A DNA stretch of 64,000 bases from Flexilinea flocculi (lineage in GTDB: Bacteria; Chloroflexota; Anaerolineae; Anaerolineales; Anaerolineaceae): contig NZ_DF968181.1 in the NCBI RefSeq assembly GCF_001192795.1, forward strand, positions 213,603 to 277,602, written 5' to 3'. Below the pieces are notes generated by a model. The model worked only from the letters and a program-made list of their open reading frames with translations. It was not told where the DNA came from and did no database searches. The position numbers and the translations under genes are program-made. Below, in pieces: positions 18,333 through 27,345 of this stretch; within the stretch, counting starts at the first letter, position 1; each line of letters opens with the position of its first letter.

Positions 18333-20693
18333 ATGAACATCGATCCAGAACCAGTATCTTTCCTAGATAAATTGTTTAGAAAAACGGGACGGTTTTATCC
18401 GATAATAATTCTTCTGGTCCTGCAGATACTCAGTACACCATTATTAGTCATTCTGAGCATCATCCCAGCGCATGAAAATGCTCAATTTAACTCTTTCCAA
18501 TTGGAAAAACTGATATTGATTGAAATTATTGGTCTTTCTTTCCGCAATCTTCTGATGTTGATTTTATTTTATCTGTTCAATCAATCTGTCTTTCGGAGAT
18601 TGGCAATTCCGACAGAAATGAAAAATGAAGATATTCATCCGGATTTGGAGAAAAAGGCATGGAAACAGGCTACAACGGCTTCAAGAAATATCATTTTATT
18701 TGAATTTTTGGGTCTGATAATCCTGGTATTAATTCCAATATTGCTATATGGATCAAAATGGTTATATCTTCGGTTTGACCAAATGCTGTATTTGAGTCTT
18801 TCTGTTTTTGCAGCAGCAATTGCGATATTATTGCTGGAAAGTATGAGCATCGATCAATTCTTTGAGCCAATACTGATGGCAGTATTGCCGGACCAATTCA
18901 ATGATCAAATTTCGGGTATTAAAGGGATTCCAATTTGGCTGAAATTGACGGTTTCGTTACTGGGATTAGTCTTTATTTGTCTCCTCCTTGTAATTCCGGT
19001 TTCTTACAATCAGGCAAAAGAAATCTATCTTGATTCAACGAAATCCTTTGCTTTGCTGTCTGAGACTTTGCGGATTTTAATCAAAGCTGGAATTGGCGGA
19101 ATTGTTGTCGGAGGATTTCTTTCCATTTCGATTGCTTCTGAGTTTACGCTTCCATTTCGAAAAATGATCCGATTGTTCAAAAAGCTCGAAAATGGCGATC
19201 TTAGCCAGCGAATCGGAGTTTCACTGCCTGATGAGTTTGGGAAATTGAATATCTATATCAACGATATGATCAATCACCTTCAGATCTTAAATTCCACGCT
19301 GGAACAAAAAGTTGCGGATCGAACTGCCGAACTCCAGCAAATGAATGCGTTATTGGAAATCGAACTGAATGAAAGACGCAAAGCAGAGGAGCAATTATCG
19401 TATTCAGCTTTGCACGATCCGCTGACGAATCTTCCAAATCGTGCATTATTCTCCGATCGCCTCAACCATACGCTGGAAAGATCCAGGAGACGTAATAATT
19501 ATTCATATGCTGTCTTTTTTATGGATCTGGATCGTTTTAAGGTAGTGAATGACAATCTTGGACATGATACCGGCGATTTGTTGCTGATTGAAACAGCGCA
19601 GCGAATCAACTCATGTATTCGATCCGAAGATACTGTAGCGCGTCTGGGAGGAGATGAGTTTGTCATTCTGCTCGAGGAATCCGATGATCCCGGGTACTAT
19701 GTAAAAGTAGCCGAGCGGATTCTTCATAAAATGGCATTTCCGGCTCTTTTGGATGACCATAAAGTATTTGTATCTGTCAGCCTCGGAATTGTATTGGGAT
19801 CAGATAACTATACTAAAGCAGAAGATATTCTCAGAGATGCTGATATTGCGATGTATCAAGCAAAAAAAAGAGGTAGAGGACGATATGAAATTTTTAATCC
19901 TTCGATGCTCGATCATGTGATTTCCCAGCTTCAACTTGAAACTGCAATGCGCACCGCATTAGAAAACGGACAATTTGTTGTTTACTACCAACCGATCATC
20001 CAACTGGGCAAAAATAAAATCGTCGGTTTTGAAGCTCTGCTTCGCTGGAATCATCCGACAAAGGGCTTGCTGTTGCCAGCCGATTTTATTTCGATTGCCG
20101 AGGAAACCGGATTGATTGTTCCCATCGGATATTGGGTCATTCAGGAAGCTTGCAGACAACTTCGAGACTGGATTACGCAAAATCCGCATAACTCGAATTT
20201 ATCAGTGAATGTGAACTTATCTCCAAAACAATTTTCCGATCAAGAATTGATTGAAAAAATCACTACGATCATTGATGACTATCAACTAAAAACCTCCCAT
20301 TTAAAACTGGGAATAACAGAAACTCTGATTATTGAAAACAGGGAAACTGTCTCGATGACACTTACCAGGTTGCGAGAAATTGGTGTTCATGTTGAAATAG
20401 ATGATTTCGGAACCGGCTATTCGTCGTTAGGATATCTCAATATGCTGCCTGTCGATACGCTAAAAATAGACCGCTCATTTATCCATCAAATTAAAGAGAA
20501 CAATAGCGGAATAGAAATTGTCCAAACGATTCTTGCGCTGGCTCGAAGTCTTGGGATGAACGTGATTGCGGAAGGTGTTGAAACAAATACGCAGCTTGAA
20601 AGCCTAAAAACACTGGGATGTGATTATGTACAAGGATTTCTTTTCTATGAAGCATTAGAACCGCAGGAAGCCGTAAAACTCATTCAGGTGTGA
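18333..20693 (+). CDS. Membrane HAMP-GGDEF-EAL protein
   Basis: Cyclic di-GMP turnover protein of 786 residues. There are five or six hydrophobic segments in the first ~270 residues, a HAMP-like linker (LPFRKMIRLFKKLENGDLSQRI, about 270-320) and a coiled coil. GGDEF follows with an intact RLGGDEF and an upstream RxxD inhibitory site (RSED). EAL has [34 protein letters not shown] and QGFLFYEA. One EAL strand reads LGITET where the sister at 3797 reads LELTES; the catalytic Glu is kept. The two proteins share most of their GGDEF-EAL halves, so they are paralogues with different sensors. AGGGAT precedes the ATG. Confidence 0.92.
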   Translation: MNIDPEPVSFLDKLFRKTGRFYPIIILLVLQILSTPLLVILSIIPAHENAQFNSFQLEKLILIEIIGLSFRNLLMLILFYLFNQSVFRRLAIPTEMKNEDIHPDLEKKAWKQATTASRNIILFEFLGLIILVLIPILLYGSKWLYLRFDQMLYLSLSVFAAAIAILLLESMSIDQFFEPILMAVLPDQFNDQISGIKGIPIWLKLTVSLLGLVFICLLLVIPVSYNQAKEIYLDSTKSFALLSETLRILIKAGIGGIVVGGFLSISIASEFTLPFRKMIRLFKKLENGDLSQRIGVSLPDEFGKLNIYINDMINHLQILNSTLEQKVADRTAELQQMNALLEIELNERRKAEEQLSYSALHDPLTNLPNRALFSDRLNHTLERSRRRNNYSYAVFFMDLDRFKVVNDNLGHDTGDLLLIETAQRINSCIRSEDTVARLGGDEFVILLEESDDPGYYVKVAERILHKMAFPALLDDHKVFVSVSLGIVLGSDNYTKAEDILRDADIAMYQAKKRGRGRYEIFNPSMLDHVISQLQLETAMRTALENGQFVVYYQPIIQLGKNKIVGFEALLRWNHPTKGLLLPADFISIAEETGLIVPIGYWVIQEACRQLRDWITQNPHNSNLSVNVNLSPKQFSDQELIEKITTIIDDYQLKTSHLKLGITETLIIENRETVSMTLTRLREIGVHVEIDDFGTGYSSLGYLNMLPVDTLKIDRSFIHQIKENNSGIEIVQTILALARSLGMNVIAEGVETNTQLESLKTLGCDYVQGFLFYEALEPQEAVKLIQV

Positions 20694-20734
20694 TCAAATG
20701 AATGATGACAAAAACATGATCGAGGTACAAAACC

Positions 20735-20790
20735 ACCCAAAAATTTTTCTCTTTTACTTCAAAAGATAAATCTATTTTTTGAATCGCTGA
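20735..20790. repeat. Right half of a palindromic element
   Basis: Only the right part is seen: TTTTTCTCTTTTACTTCAAA, then ATTTTTTGAATCGCTG. No hairpin or left end remains. Confidence 0.6.
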
Positions 20791-20910
20791 CGTACATTAT
20801 ATGACTACGCAATAACGATGTTTCTATCTTTTCTCAATCGACTTCTTCACATTTAGAATTTCGGGGAAAAAATATCAATAAATTTAATCGGAAAATTATA
20901 GGAGAATCAT

Positions 20911-21240
20911 ATGGAAATGAAGAATATCCCTTTTGGTACTACCAATTGGGCAGAAATTGAACCAACAGAACATCATGGAGAAACTGGAACCGCTTTTTGG
21001 CGAACGCAGCAGTTTGATAATATACGCGTGCGAATAGTTGAATATACACCCGGCTACCTGGCGGATCATTGGTGCAGCAAGGGACACATTTTACTGTGTC
21101 TCGAAGGCGAACTTCACACAGAATTATCGGATGGCAGGATTTTTGTTCTGAAACCCGGAATGAGTTATCAGGTAGCGGATGACACAGCTCCGCATCGCTC
21201 CTTTGCCCCGACCGGTGCAAAATTATTCATTATCGACTGA
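20911..21240 (+). CDS. DHCW-motif cupin protein
   Basis: A single cupin domain of 109 residues. PGYLADHWCSKGHILLCLEGEL gives the D-H-W-C motif that names the family and the metal-binding His positions. ELSDGRIFVLKPGMSYQVADD and HRSF form the second cupin motif. Such proteins are small metal-binding barrels of unknown function. AGGAG lies upstream of the ATG. It stands alone between palindromic elements. Confidence 0.82.
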   Translation: MEMKNIPFGTTNWAEIEPTEHHGETGTAFWRTQQFDNIRVRIVEYTPGYLADHWCSKGHILLCLEGELHTELSDGRIFVLKPGMSYQVADDTAPHRSFAPTGAKLFIID

Positions 21241-21432
21241 AACTGTAATTGGCTTTTGTTGTAACTGGTTCAAATCGATCTTGAAAAATCATAACCATCA
21301 GGTGCAGCAGCAGGTTTGTGCACCCTTAAAGGTAGTTATGGTTCTCATGTGACAGAGGATTGCTTCGCTATGCTCGCAATGAAAAAACTTTACCTCTATA
21401 AGGTTCGCATGGCAATATGTCATTGTGAGGAG
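21241..21432. repeat. Intergenic region with fragments of a 'TCATTGCGAGGA' dispersed repeat
   Basis: GAGGATTGCTTCGCTATGCTCGCAATGA (about 21355-21381) and GTCATTGTGAGGAGCA (21419-21434) match the two arms of a repeat that also occurs at 53625-53664. No gene is seen. Confidence 0.55.
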
Positions 21433-21557
21433 CAGCGATTCGAAATATGGTGAGAATTAATTTTTTGTTGTGTTGTTTTTGCGCTCCGGGCAAAAACAAC
21501 ACAACAAAAAATTTTCTCAATTGATTCGGAATGATGGTTTTATATTTCGAATTACTG
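21433..21557. repeat. Palindromic element copy 9
   Basis: Ends CAGCGATTCGAAATATGG and TATATTTCGAATTACTG, the closest of all to perfect inversion. The hairpin is 22 bp (21461-21482 with 21490-21511) with a CGC-rich loop. Confidence 0.9.
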
Positions 21558-21639
21558 TGTGAGGAGGGCATAAGCCTAAAAAATTTTAAGTATTAGAGAT
21601 TTCTCGACTATGCGGGTAAGATATTCCATTAATACCTAA

Positions 21640-21680
21640 AAAAAGGCAGATTCATATCAATAGATTGATATGAATCTGCC
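21640..21680 (-). terminator. Rho-independent terminator of the aldolase gene
   Basis: A 16-bp perfect stem (21645-21660 with 21665-21680) is followed on the minus strand by TTTTTTT. It lies about 120 bases past the aldolase stop. Confidence 0.88.
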
Positions 21681-21801
21681 ATAATGGTAAATGAATGGAG
21701 ACCTTCGTAATGCGTTTTTTTTGCTTTCCATTTTCAAAGAAAGCTTGAAAAAATTCGAAAAGAATTGTCTGTCAGGTAGAGATTTATAAGAATGCTCTTC
21801 C

Positions 21802-22647
21802 TTAAAATTTTGACAATTGCATTTTTTCAATAAGGTAATCAGTCAATTTTTCCTGGACCACGATTGGAAGATCGATGATGCTACCTTTATCCCCATTTGT
21901 CTGGCAGAATTCTCTGACAGTATCATAGTAAAGTTGGAAAAATTCAGTTCCCACATTGAATTTATTGATACCTTTTCGGAATGCGATATTCAACTGATCC
22001 GCGGGGATTCCACTGCCACCATGCAGTACTAAAAAGGTATCTGTTGCATTATTGATTTGTTCCAGGCGTTCTAAATCCAGCTTTGGAGTTTGTTTATATA
22101 CACCATGGGCACTTCCAATCGCCACTGCCAGAGATGTAATTCCAGTCTTTTCACAGAACTCTTTTGCTGTCTCAGGACGTGTGTAAAGATCTAATTTTTC
22201 CTGTTCGGAATTTGCGGCAAAACCGACGTGACCTAACTCTGCCTCAACGTCAACACCGAATTCTTTGGCAACACTAACAACGTACTTTGTATTTTCGATG
22301 TTTTGCTCTAAAGGTAAATTGGATCCATCATACATAACCGATGTGAATCCTGCCTTGATTGCACGAAGCAGATACCTGATGTCACTGCAATGATCCAGAT
22401 GGAGCGCAATGGGAGTGCTGCACTTTTCAGCCAAACCGTTGAACATCCCTACGAATGATTCCAGTTCAAAGGTTTTGTTTTTAAAACAATGTTCCGGATA
22501 AAGCATAACTAAAACCGGAATTTTTGTGATCTCAGCAGCCTGACAGACAGACGCTACCATATTGTAATCTGTGCAGTTGAACCCAATAACGGATGTATTC
22601 GCTTCATCAGCCATTTTTAAAATTTCACTGACTTTTACTATTGCCAT
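21802..22647 (-). CDS. Class II fructose/tagatose-bisphosphate aldolase family protein
   Basis: A zinc-dependent class II aldolase of 281 residues, the length of GatY/KbaY/FbaA-type enzymes. The zinc ligands are visible in HLDHC (about 84-88), in AIGSAHGVY and in LHGGSG. The loop VEAELGHVGF carries the conserved Glu, and the phosphate-binding NVGTEF is near the end. The family cleaves ketose bisphosphates to two triose phosphates; close relatives also act on other phosphorylated ketoses. It is a single-gene unit with its own terminator. The nearby DhaK/DhaL locus would also yield phosphorylated ketoses, a possible functional link. Confidence 0.87.
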   Translation of the reverse strand: MAIVKVSEILKMADEANTSVIGFNCTDYNMVASVCQAAEITKIPVLVMLYPEHCFKNKTFELESFVGMFNGLAEKCSTPIALHLDHCSDIRYLLRAIKAGFTSVMYDGSNLPLEQNIENTKYVVSVAKEFGVDVEAELGHVGFAANSEQEKLDLYTRPETAKEFCEKTGITSLAVAIGSAHGVYKQTPKLDLERLEQINNATDTFLVLHGGSGIPADQLNIAFRKGINKFNVGTEFFQLYYDTVREFCQTNGDKGSIIDLPIVVQEKLTDYLIEKMQLSKF

Positions 22648-22681
22648 ATTCCCTGTTTTTCCTTTTTTTGCATGATAACGG

Positions 22682-22727
22682 CAGTGATTTGAAATATCGA
22701 CTAATTTTTGTTATATTCCAAATCGTT
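22682..22727. repeat. Short (solo) palindromic element without hairpin
   Basis: CAGTGATTTGAAATATCG and TTATATTCCAAATCGTTG face each other only about ten bases apart. This looks like the element ends joined without the inner hairpin. Confidence 0.65.
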
Positions 22728-22754
22728 GTTAATAATCTTTCCAATTATAAGCAT

Positions 22755-22876
22755 CAATTCAAATTATGGACTTGTTATTTAGAGAAAAAAGGAAAAAAAG
22801 ATGTTGAGATATGTTTGCGTTTCGCGCAAACATATCTCAACATCTATAAATTATCCTTATAATTTGAATTTCTGAT
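22755..22876. repeat. Palindromic element copy 10
   Basis: Ends CAATTCAAATTATGG and CTTATAATTTGAATTTCTG. The hairpin is a perfect 21-bp stem (22799-22819 with 22825-22845), loop about five bases. Confidence 0.85.
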
Positions 22877-23035
22877 TAACCAACCAATCGATTTAAGGTA
22901 TAAATTTCTCGTTCATATTTTCTTTAATAACGTCAGAACATGAATGGAAACATCCTCTTATTCCGAATTATTGACGAAATGGAAGATCTGCTGTTTATTT
23001 CGGCGTTTTTTGAATCGATCAGATCGGGAAAATAC

Positions 23036-23066
23036 AAATAAGGCTTCCCTCATAAAGGGAAACCTT
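23036..23066 (-). terminator. Terminator after the sulfatase-like gene
   Basis: On the minus strand AAGGTTTCCCT pairs with AGGGAAGCCTT around a short loop, followed by ATTTGTATTTT. It lies about 60 bases past the stop at 23126. Confidence 0.7.
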
Positions 23067-23125
23067 TTATAAGTTAAAATTTGCTGTCAGTCGAAATAAT
23101 TCTCACAAGTGATTTATTCTGTAGT

Positions 23126-24418
23126 TTATTCTCCAGTCAATTGCTTTTCCAATGTTGATACGACATCAGCATAGGCAGGGTCAGCAGCCAAATTCTTCAC
23201 GCCATCCGGATCCTCATTCAGATCATACAAGAATCGTTCATTGGTCGAATTATTTCTGGTGAACATGTATTGATTGGTGATGACGCCATCCATAGAGAGT
23301 GTTGGATCGGAGAATGGAATGCTGTCTCCGAACGGATCTTCAGCCAAAGGGACGCCGCTTTCAGAAATTGTGACGACTTTCCCGGATTCGTCGATTAAGG
23401 AGCCTTCTCCAGCTAAATAAGGTATCAGACTTTTACCGGGCAAATCGCCGAAAATCATCGTTTTCAAGAAATCTTCGACGTTCGTAAGATCCAGGAGTGT
23501 CACTGCAAGATCGCGCTGTGAGGTAATATTCTGGACGGTTTGTCCGCCTCCAAAACTGGGGTGGTATATCATCATCGGTGTGCGGATGGTGTTGACATTG
23601 ACAGTCTTTGTTTGCAGTGCATTCAATGCATTGGCGGTGGTAGTTGAGGTCATCAGAATAATCGTGTCGTGCAGTAAGCCTAAATCATTCATCGTGAGCA
23701 GGATGTCATAGACCAGCTTGTCGTTCTCCTGAAGGCTTTGCAGATAGGCTTTGTTAAATTCTTCTGGATCGGACGGAACATTATCCAGAAGACTGGCAAA
23801 GTTTACAACCAGGAAGAATGATTGTCCATTTTCATTTTTTACTGCGCCGGTATCCTTGAGCCATGCGATTGTATCAGAAGCGATCTCCTGATTATTTGCT
23901 GTCGTAGCATCGGTAATCGGTGTCCAATCAAAGAAGCCGAATCCATCTAAAGAAGCAAGTTCAGGTGTTGATTTTGGGAAAACGCCTTTATAAGCAGTGT
24001 AATAACCTGCTGCCAGCATCATCTGACCGATTGTCTTTTTATACTCGCCGATTTCGCCATTCAACAAACCGGTAAAAACTGTCCCGGATGCAGATGCAGG
24101 ATCAACTGATTCAGCAAAATTCTTTTCAAATGTGATCCCATTTTGCTTCATCCATGCTCGTGCTGATAACTTACCGTTCTCGGATAAATCAACGTTGTAA
24201 TTCTCTCCTTCCGTTAACAGCAGCACAACATTCCGAAATGGGAGCTCAGCAAGCGGAATCGGTTCATCCAGGATCGTTACCGGAAGGCCATTTTCTTCCA
24301 TGGATATTCCTGTTTCTTCTCCTTCCGCATTCACGACCATGATGCTGCTTATGGTAAATACCAGCAGAAACAGTATCATTGTCAAAAAAAAGTTGTGTTT
24401 TGTCACTTGTGTTTTCAT
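23126..24418 (-). CDS. Secreted sulfatase/alkaline-phosphatase-fold protein lacking catalytic residues
   Basis: A 430-residue protein with a signal peptide (about 1-32, ending VVNAEGEE). The sulfatase fold is recognised from FRNVVLLLTEG at the first strand, IRTPMMIYHPSF, SQRDLAVTLLDL and the C-terminal YDLNEDPDGVKNLAADPAYADV. The catalytic parts are altered. The first-strand Asp pair reads EG. The formylglycine motif CxPSR reads VDPASAS without Cys or Ser nucleophile in place. The late Asp-His metal ligands (normally SDHG) read TSTT. It is therefore probably a pseudoenzyme, perhaps a binding or scaffold protein outside the cell. The alternative, a divergent family with other ligands, cannot be excluded. 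Confidence 0.78.
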   Translation of the reverse strand: MKTQVTKHNFFLTMILFLLVFTISSIMVVNAEGEETGISMEENGLPVTILDEPIPLAELPFRNVVLLLTEGENYNVDLSENGKLSARAWMKQNGITFEKNFAESVDPASASGTVFTGLLNGEIGEYKKTIGQMMLAAGYYTAYKGVFPKSTPELASLDGFGFFDWTPITDATTANNQEIASDTIAWLKDTGAVKNENGQSFFLVVNFASLLDNVPSDPEEFNKAYLQSLQENDKLVYDILLTMNDLGLLHDTIILMTSTTTANALNALQTKTVNVNTIRTPMMIYHPSFGGGQTVQNITSQRDLAVTLLDLTNVEDFLKTMIFGDLPGKSLIPYLAGEGSLIDESGKVVTISESGVPLAEDPFGDSIPFSDPTLSMDGVITNQYMFTRNNSTNERFLYDLNEDPDGVKNLAADPAYADVVSTLEKQLTGE

Positions 24419-24573
24419 AATATTACCTTTTCTCTAAACACCTTTTGCGGTAACCGGACGGACATGACGTTTGGATGTTTTAGTCTCTGGTTTTGCGTCC
24501 CTTTTTTTCAAAAAGTTTGCCTTTTTCGTATGTTATCCGGAAAGCATGTCTGTGTTTCCGGTTCCTATCTTGT

Positions 24574-24813
24574 CTAAACTTTAAATACCTTTTCATTTTC
24601 ATTCTTATTTTCATAAGAACTGTCGATTATTTTCAGGAGTTCCAAAGCGCTGCGAAAATTAATGGATTCGTTCCTTTCAACCCAGGTTACTGTTCCTTGC
24701 CAGGTAGCATTTCTTCTGGATAATATTTGGACGAGAAAAGTACCTTTTCCATTCTTAATTTGCGTCTTTTTTCTTTCGCCCGCTGCATCGATCTCTGTCC
24801 CTGAATTTTTCAT
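24574..24813 (-). CDS. Small 'TWQG' family protein
   Basis: A 79-residue protein with no assigned function. Its core NATWQGTVTWVERNESINF and RSALELLKIID matches the C-terminal third of the protein at 25260 (NSTWQGNLKWVEKNKTRSF, SDLEFMELVN). The first part (GTFLVQILSRR) also matches the other protein's ATFLLHVKYRQ. It is short, soluble and probably a stand-alone beta-hairpin/helix domain. It starts with the same MKNSG as the nearby BTAD protein. A weak GGGAA lies upstream of the ATG. Partner or regulator role with BTAD regulators is inference from position. Confidence 0.65.
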   Translation of the reverse strand: MKNSGTEIDAAGERKKTQIKNGKGTFLVQILSRRNATWQGTVTWVERNESINFRSALELLKIIDSSYENKNENEKVFKV

Positions 24814-25020
24814 GTCTATTGTTTCCCATTTTTGTTTGTTTTCTATAGTATAACAAGCGACAGATTACAGAATCGGTTACAAATAATAACCAATATTATT
24901 TTTTGGATTAATATCTATATCTGTTTATCGATATTTCTCAAAAATGAATTTTGAATGCAAAACGGGAAAAAATTGGATTAGGATTAGTTTCCATACTGTA
25001 AAGATAGATATGGTCATTTT

Positions 25021-25071
25021 CAGCATTTCGAAATATTGATGCAAGTAGCAAGTCTATATTTCGAATCACTG
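25021..25071. repeat. Short (solo) palindromic element
   Basis: CAGCATTTCGAAATATTG and CTATATTTCGAATCACTG are separated by about 15 bases with no hairpin. Confidence 0.7.
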
Positions 25072-25177
25072 TATCATTGTTCGTTAACAGATAAAAAGGG
25101 ACTCAGTTATCTGAGCGTACTTTGGTTATTTATTTAACTCTATATTAACAGACAGATGATTGGATTGCGACAAAGTC

Positions 25178-25222
25178 ACTCGAAATATTGATTTGCAATC
25201 TTCCATATATTTCGAATTTATG
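25178..25222. repeat. Short (solo) palindromic element
   Basis: CTCGAAATATTG and CCATATATTTCGAATTTATG are separated by about a dozen bases with no long hairpin. It lies just past the 3' end of the gene at 25260. Confidence 0.6.
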
Positions 25223-25259
25223 ATTTTCAAGATTGCAATAGCGAAAAACGGATTGGATT

Positions 25260-25718
25260 TTATTTCTCCGCAATGGCGGTATTGACAAGCTCCATGAATT
25301 CAAGATCGCTTTGGAATGATCTTGTCTTATTCTTTTCAACCCATTTCAAGTTACCTTGCCAGGTTGAATTCTGCCGATATTTTACATGGAGCAAAAAAGT
25401 TGCAAGCGTACCTTGATGCCCGGTCAACTCCTCCCAGCGCATGATTTTGCCGGACTTCGTCGAAATTAAAGGAAGATTGGCTGTTTTCCCTTCTGCAAAC
25501 CCTCGTGTTTGGGTTGACGCCTGTGGAAAATCGATATCATCGAAAAAGTTTTCAAGAATCAGAAAAATCTGGTCAACGCTGTTAAAAATAACTGGTTCAG
25601 AATTGTAATATGTAAAGATTCTGCCTGTTGTGATATTAAGATCGATCTTATCGATGCAAATACAGACTAAATTGGGAGAATGCTCAAAAAGCCTTGGTTC
25701 CTTATATGAATCTACCAT
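25260..25718 (-). CDS. 'TWQG' family protein downstream of the BTAD regulator
   Basis: A 152-residue protein. The N-terminal half (FDDIDFPQASTQTRGF) is unrecognised. From about residue 85 a small domain runs GKIMRWEELTGHQGTLATFLLHVKYRQNSTWQGNLKWVEKN (core NSTWQGNLKWVEKN) and ends SDLEFMELVN. The same domain stands alone in the protein at 24574. Its start overlaps the last codons of the BTAD gene by seven bases, so the two are translationally coupled and probably act together. Function unknown. Confidence 0.7.
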   Translation of the reverse strand: MVDSYKEPRLFEHSPNLVCICIDKIDLNITTGRIFTYYNSEPVIFNSVDQIFLILENFFDDIDFPQASTQTRGFAEGKTANLPLISTKSGKIMRWEELTGHQGTLATFLLHVKYRQNSTWQGNLKWVEKNKTRSFQSDLEFMELVNTAIAEK

Positions 25719-26944
25719 ACCGATTTTGATTCACTTTCTATCAGGTTCTGTTCCGGCACAGCGGATATTTCTTTAAATTGAAGATATACCCCGCGGATGC
25801 TTTTCGATGCGTTGAAGGATTCGCGAATCCGATTTTCCACGATGGAACAATTTTCCTGATTGATGCCACTTAGAAGCATCAGGAATTGTGTCTTACTATA
25901 CCGTGTGAAAAGATCACCCCGCCGCAATGCATGTTTAATGGCGTGGAAGAAATCTTCTGCAGCTTTTTCAATTTTATCTTCAGCGTCAAATGGTAGGTTT
26001 TTTGAGTTTACGAGTGATCCCAGGAGCAGAAAAACAGAACTGCCATTGCGTTCAATCATACGAACCAAGAAACGGTAACTGTCAACAAAGCCCAAATAAC
26101 TTGAGTAATATGCTCCGTTCAGGTTCGATTCTTCCTGGATTTTCTCTTTAATTTCAGGAAGTGTTTCAGTTTGGAATGAGATCCCATTCAACATTTTGTG
26201 ATATAGAGCGATCATCTCTTTCGATGGATTGATATTTAATTCCTCCAAGAGCATCGAAGTTGTTTTTTCGTATGCTGTGAGAGCCTCCTTATATTGTTTG
26301 AGCTCATATAAACAGGAAATTCTTAATAAATGAATTTCTTCATCATAGGGGAAGATTTTTAAAGCATATTCCAGATATGGAAGGAGCGTTTTAAATTCTC
26401 CTTTTTCTGCCATAAGTTTGTTATAAACACGCAGCGCTTTATGATACATCCCTTGATAGGAAACTAATAACGGAGAAACCCAGCTTTCAGTGCTGGTGTA
26501 TGGGAGATAATCCCCTTTATACATGCGTAAAGCCTGCCGAGCCAGGAAAGATTTTTCTTCTGAATTCAAATCAGGATTCTCAATTTTCGATATTACGTCT
26601 TCAAAGATTTCAGAGTCGATTTCACAGGGGATCTCATTATTCCAGAAATACTTCCCTTGTGTGAACAGGATGTATTCGAAATCCGGCAGCCCTGCATCGA
26701 TCAATAGTATTCGAGCTCGGTGGATCAAGGATTTTAATGAATTTCCCGGATCTGCCAGGTCTGAACTGCCAAAGAGCGCAAATAGCAATTCGGATCGTGT
26801 TGCTCCCTGTTTTCTATTTTGAATCAAATACTGAAGTAAAGTCGCCACTTTATTACTGCGATTTTGCTTCCAGCCGTGTTGACCGGAAATATCCGTTATG
26901 GAAAATTCGCCCAGTGTATGAATTATTAATCCTGAATTTTTCAT
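25712..26944 (-). CDS. BTAD/SARP-type transcriptional regulator with C-terminal GGDEF-like region
   Basis: A winged-helix DNA-binding region at about 8-100 (LHTLGEFSITD...SNKVATLLQYLIQN...GATRSELLFALFG) is followed by a bacterial transcriptional activation domain of TPR type (about 105-255: LRMYKGDYLPY, KIFPYDEEIHLLRISCLYELKQYKEALTAYEKT, LNINPSKEMIALY). The C-terminal part (about 275-400) resembles a degenerate GGDEF fold (GSSVFLLLGSL, RRGDLFTRYSKTQFLMLLSGI) with no GGDEF active site, so it is probably a sensing domain. Target genes are unknown. It is followed by the overlapping TWQG gene and faces away from the sulfatase-like gene. Confidence 0.8.
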   Translation of the reverse strand: MKNSGLIIHTLGEFSITDISGQHGWKQNRSNKVATLLQYLIQNRKQGATRSELLFALFGSSDLADPGNSLKSLIHRARILLIDAGLPDFEYILFTQGKYFWNNEIPCEIDSEIFEDVISKIENPDLNSEEKSFLARQALRMYKGDYLPYTSTESWVSPLLVSYQGMYHKALRVYNKLMAEKGEFKTLLPYLEYALKIFPYDEEIHLLRISCLYELKQYKEALTAYEKTTSMLLEELNINPSKEMIALYHKMLNGISFQTETLPEIKEKIQEESNLNGAYYSSYLGFVDSYRFLVRMIERNGSSVFLLLGSLVNSKNLPFDAEDKIEKAAEDFFHAIKHALRRGDLFTRYSKTQFLMLLSGINQENCSIVENRIRESFNASKSIRGVYLQFKEISAVPEQNLIESESKSVW

Positions 26945-27345
26945 TAAGAACTCTTTTTTTTGAGTGCTTCGATAACTGTTTTGATTACGAATTTTGAAAT
27001 GGAAATCATATCCATTTTCTTAGTTTTATCGGCTTTCTGATGTCAATCTCCATTTTTATGCGCTGCAGCTTACGGAAGTCCTATGATAAAAAGGCAACTT
27101 TTAAGGAATAATCTTTATTAATGAATGATTTAAAAAATTCTGAGTCATCATTGCGATAAAAAGGTGCAGATGAACCAGTTCTTTCCTTTAAAACTACAGT
27201 TATAACGTCAAATTTTTATGAAAACAGACCAAAAGGCATTTTGATATGTCCCGGTTGTTGTTCTCATTTGGATGATATTTATTAGAGATTATTCTTTTGT
27301 TATAATTATAAATGATTATCATCAAATAAACATAGTATATAACCA
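26945..27345. other. AT-rich intergenic region
   Basis: The upstream region of the BTAD gene. I see no gene, no clear promoter and no repeat in it. Confidence 0.5.
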
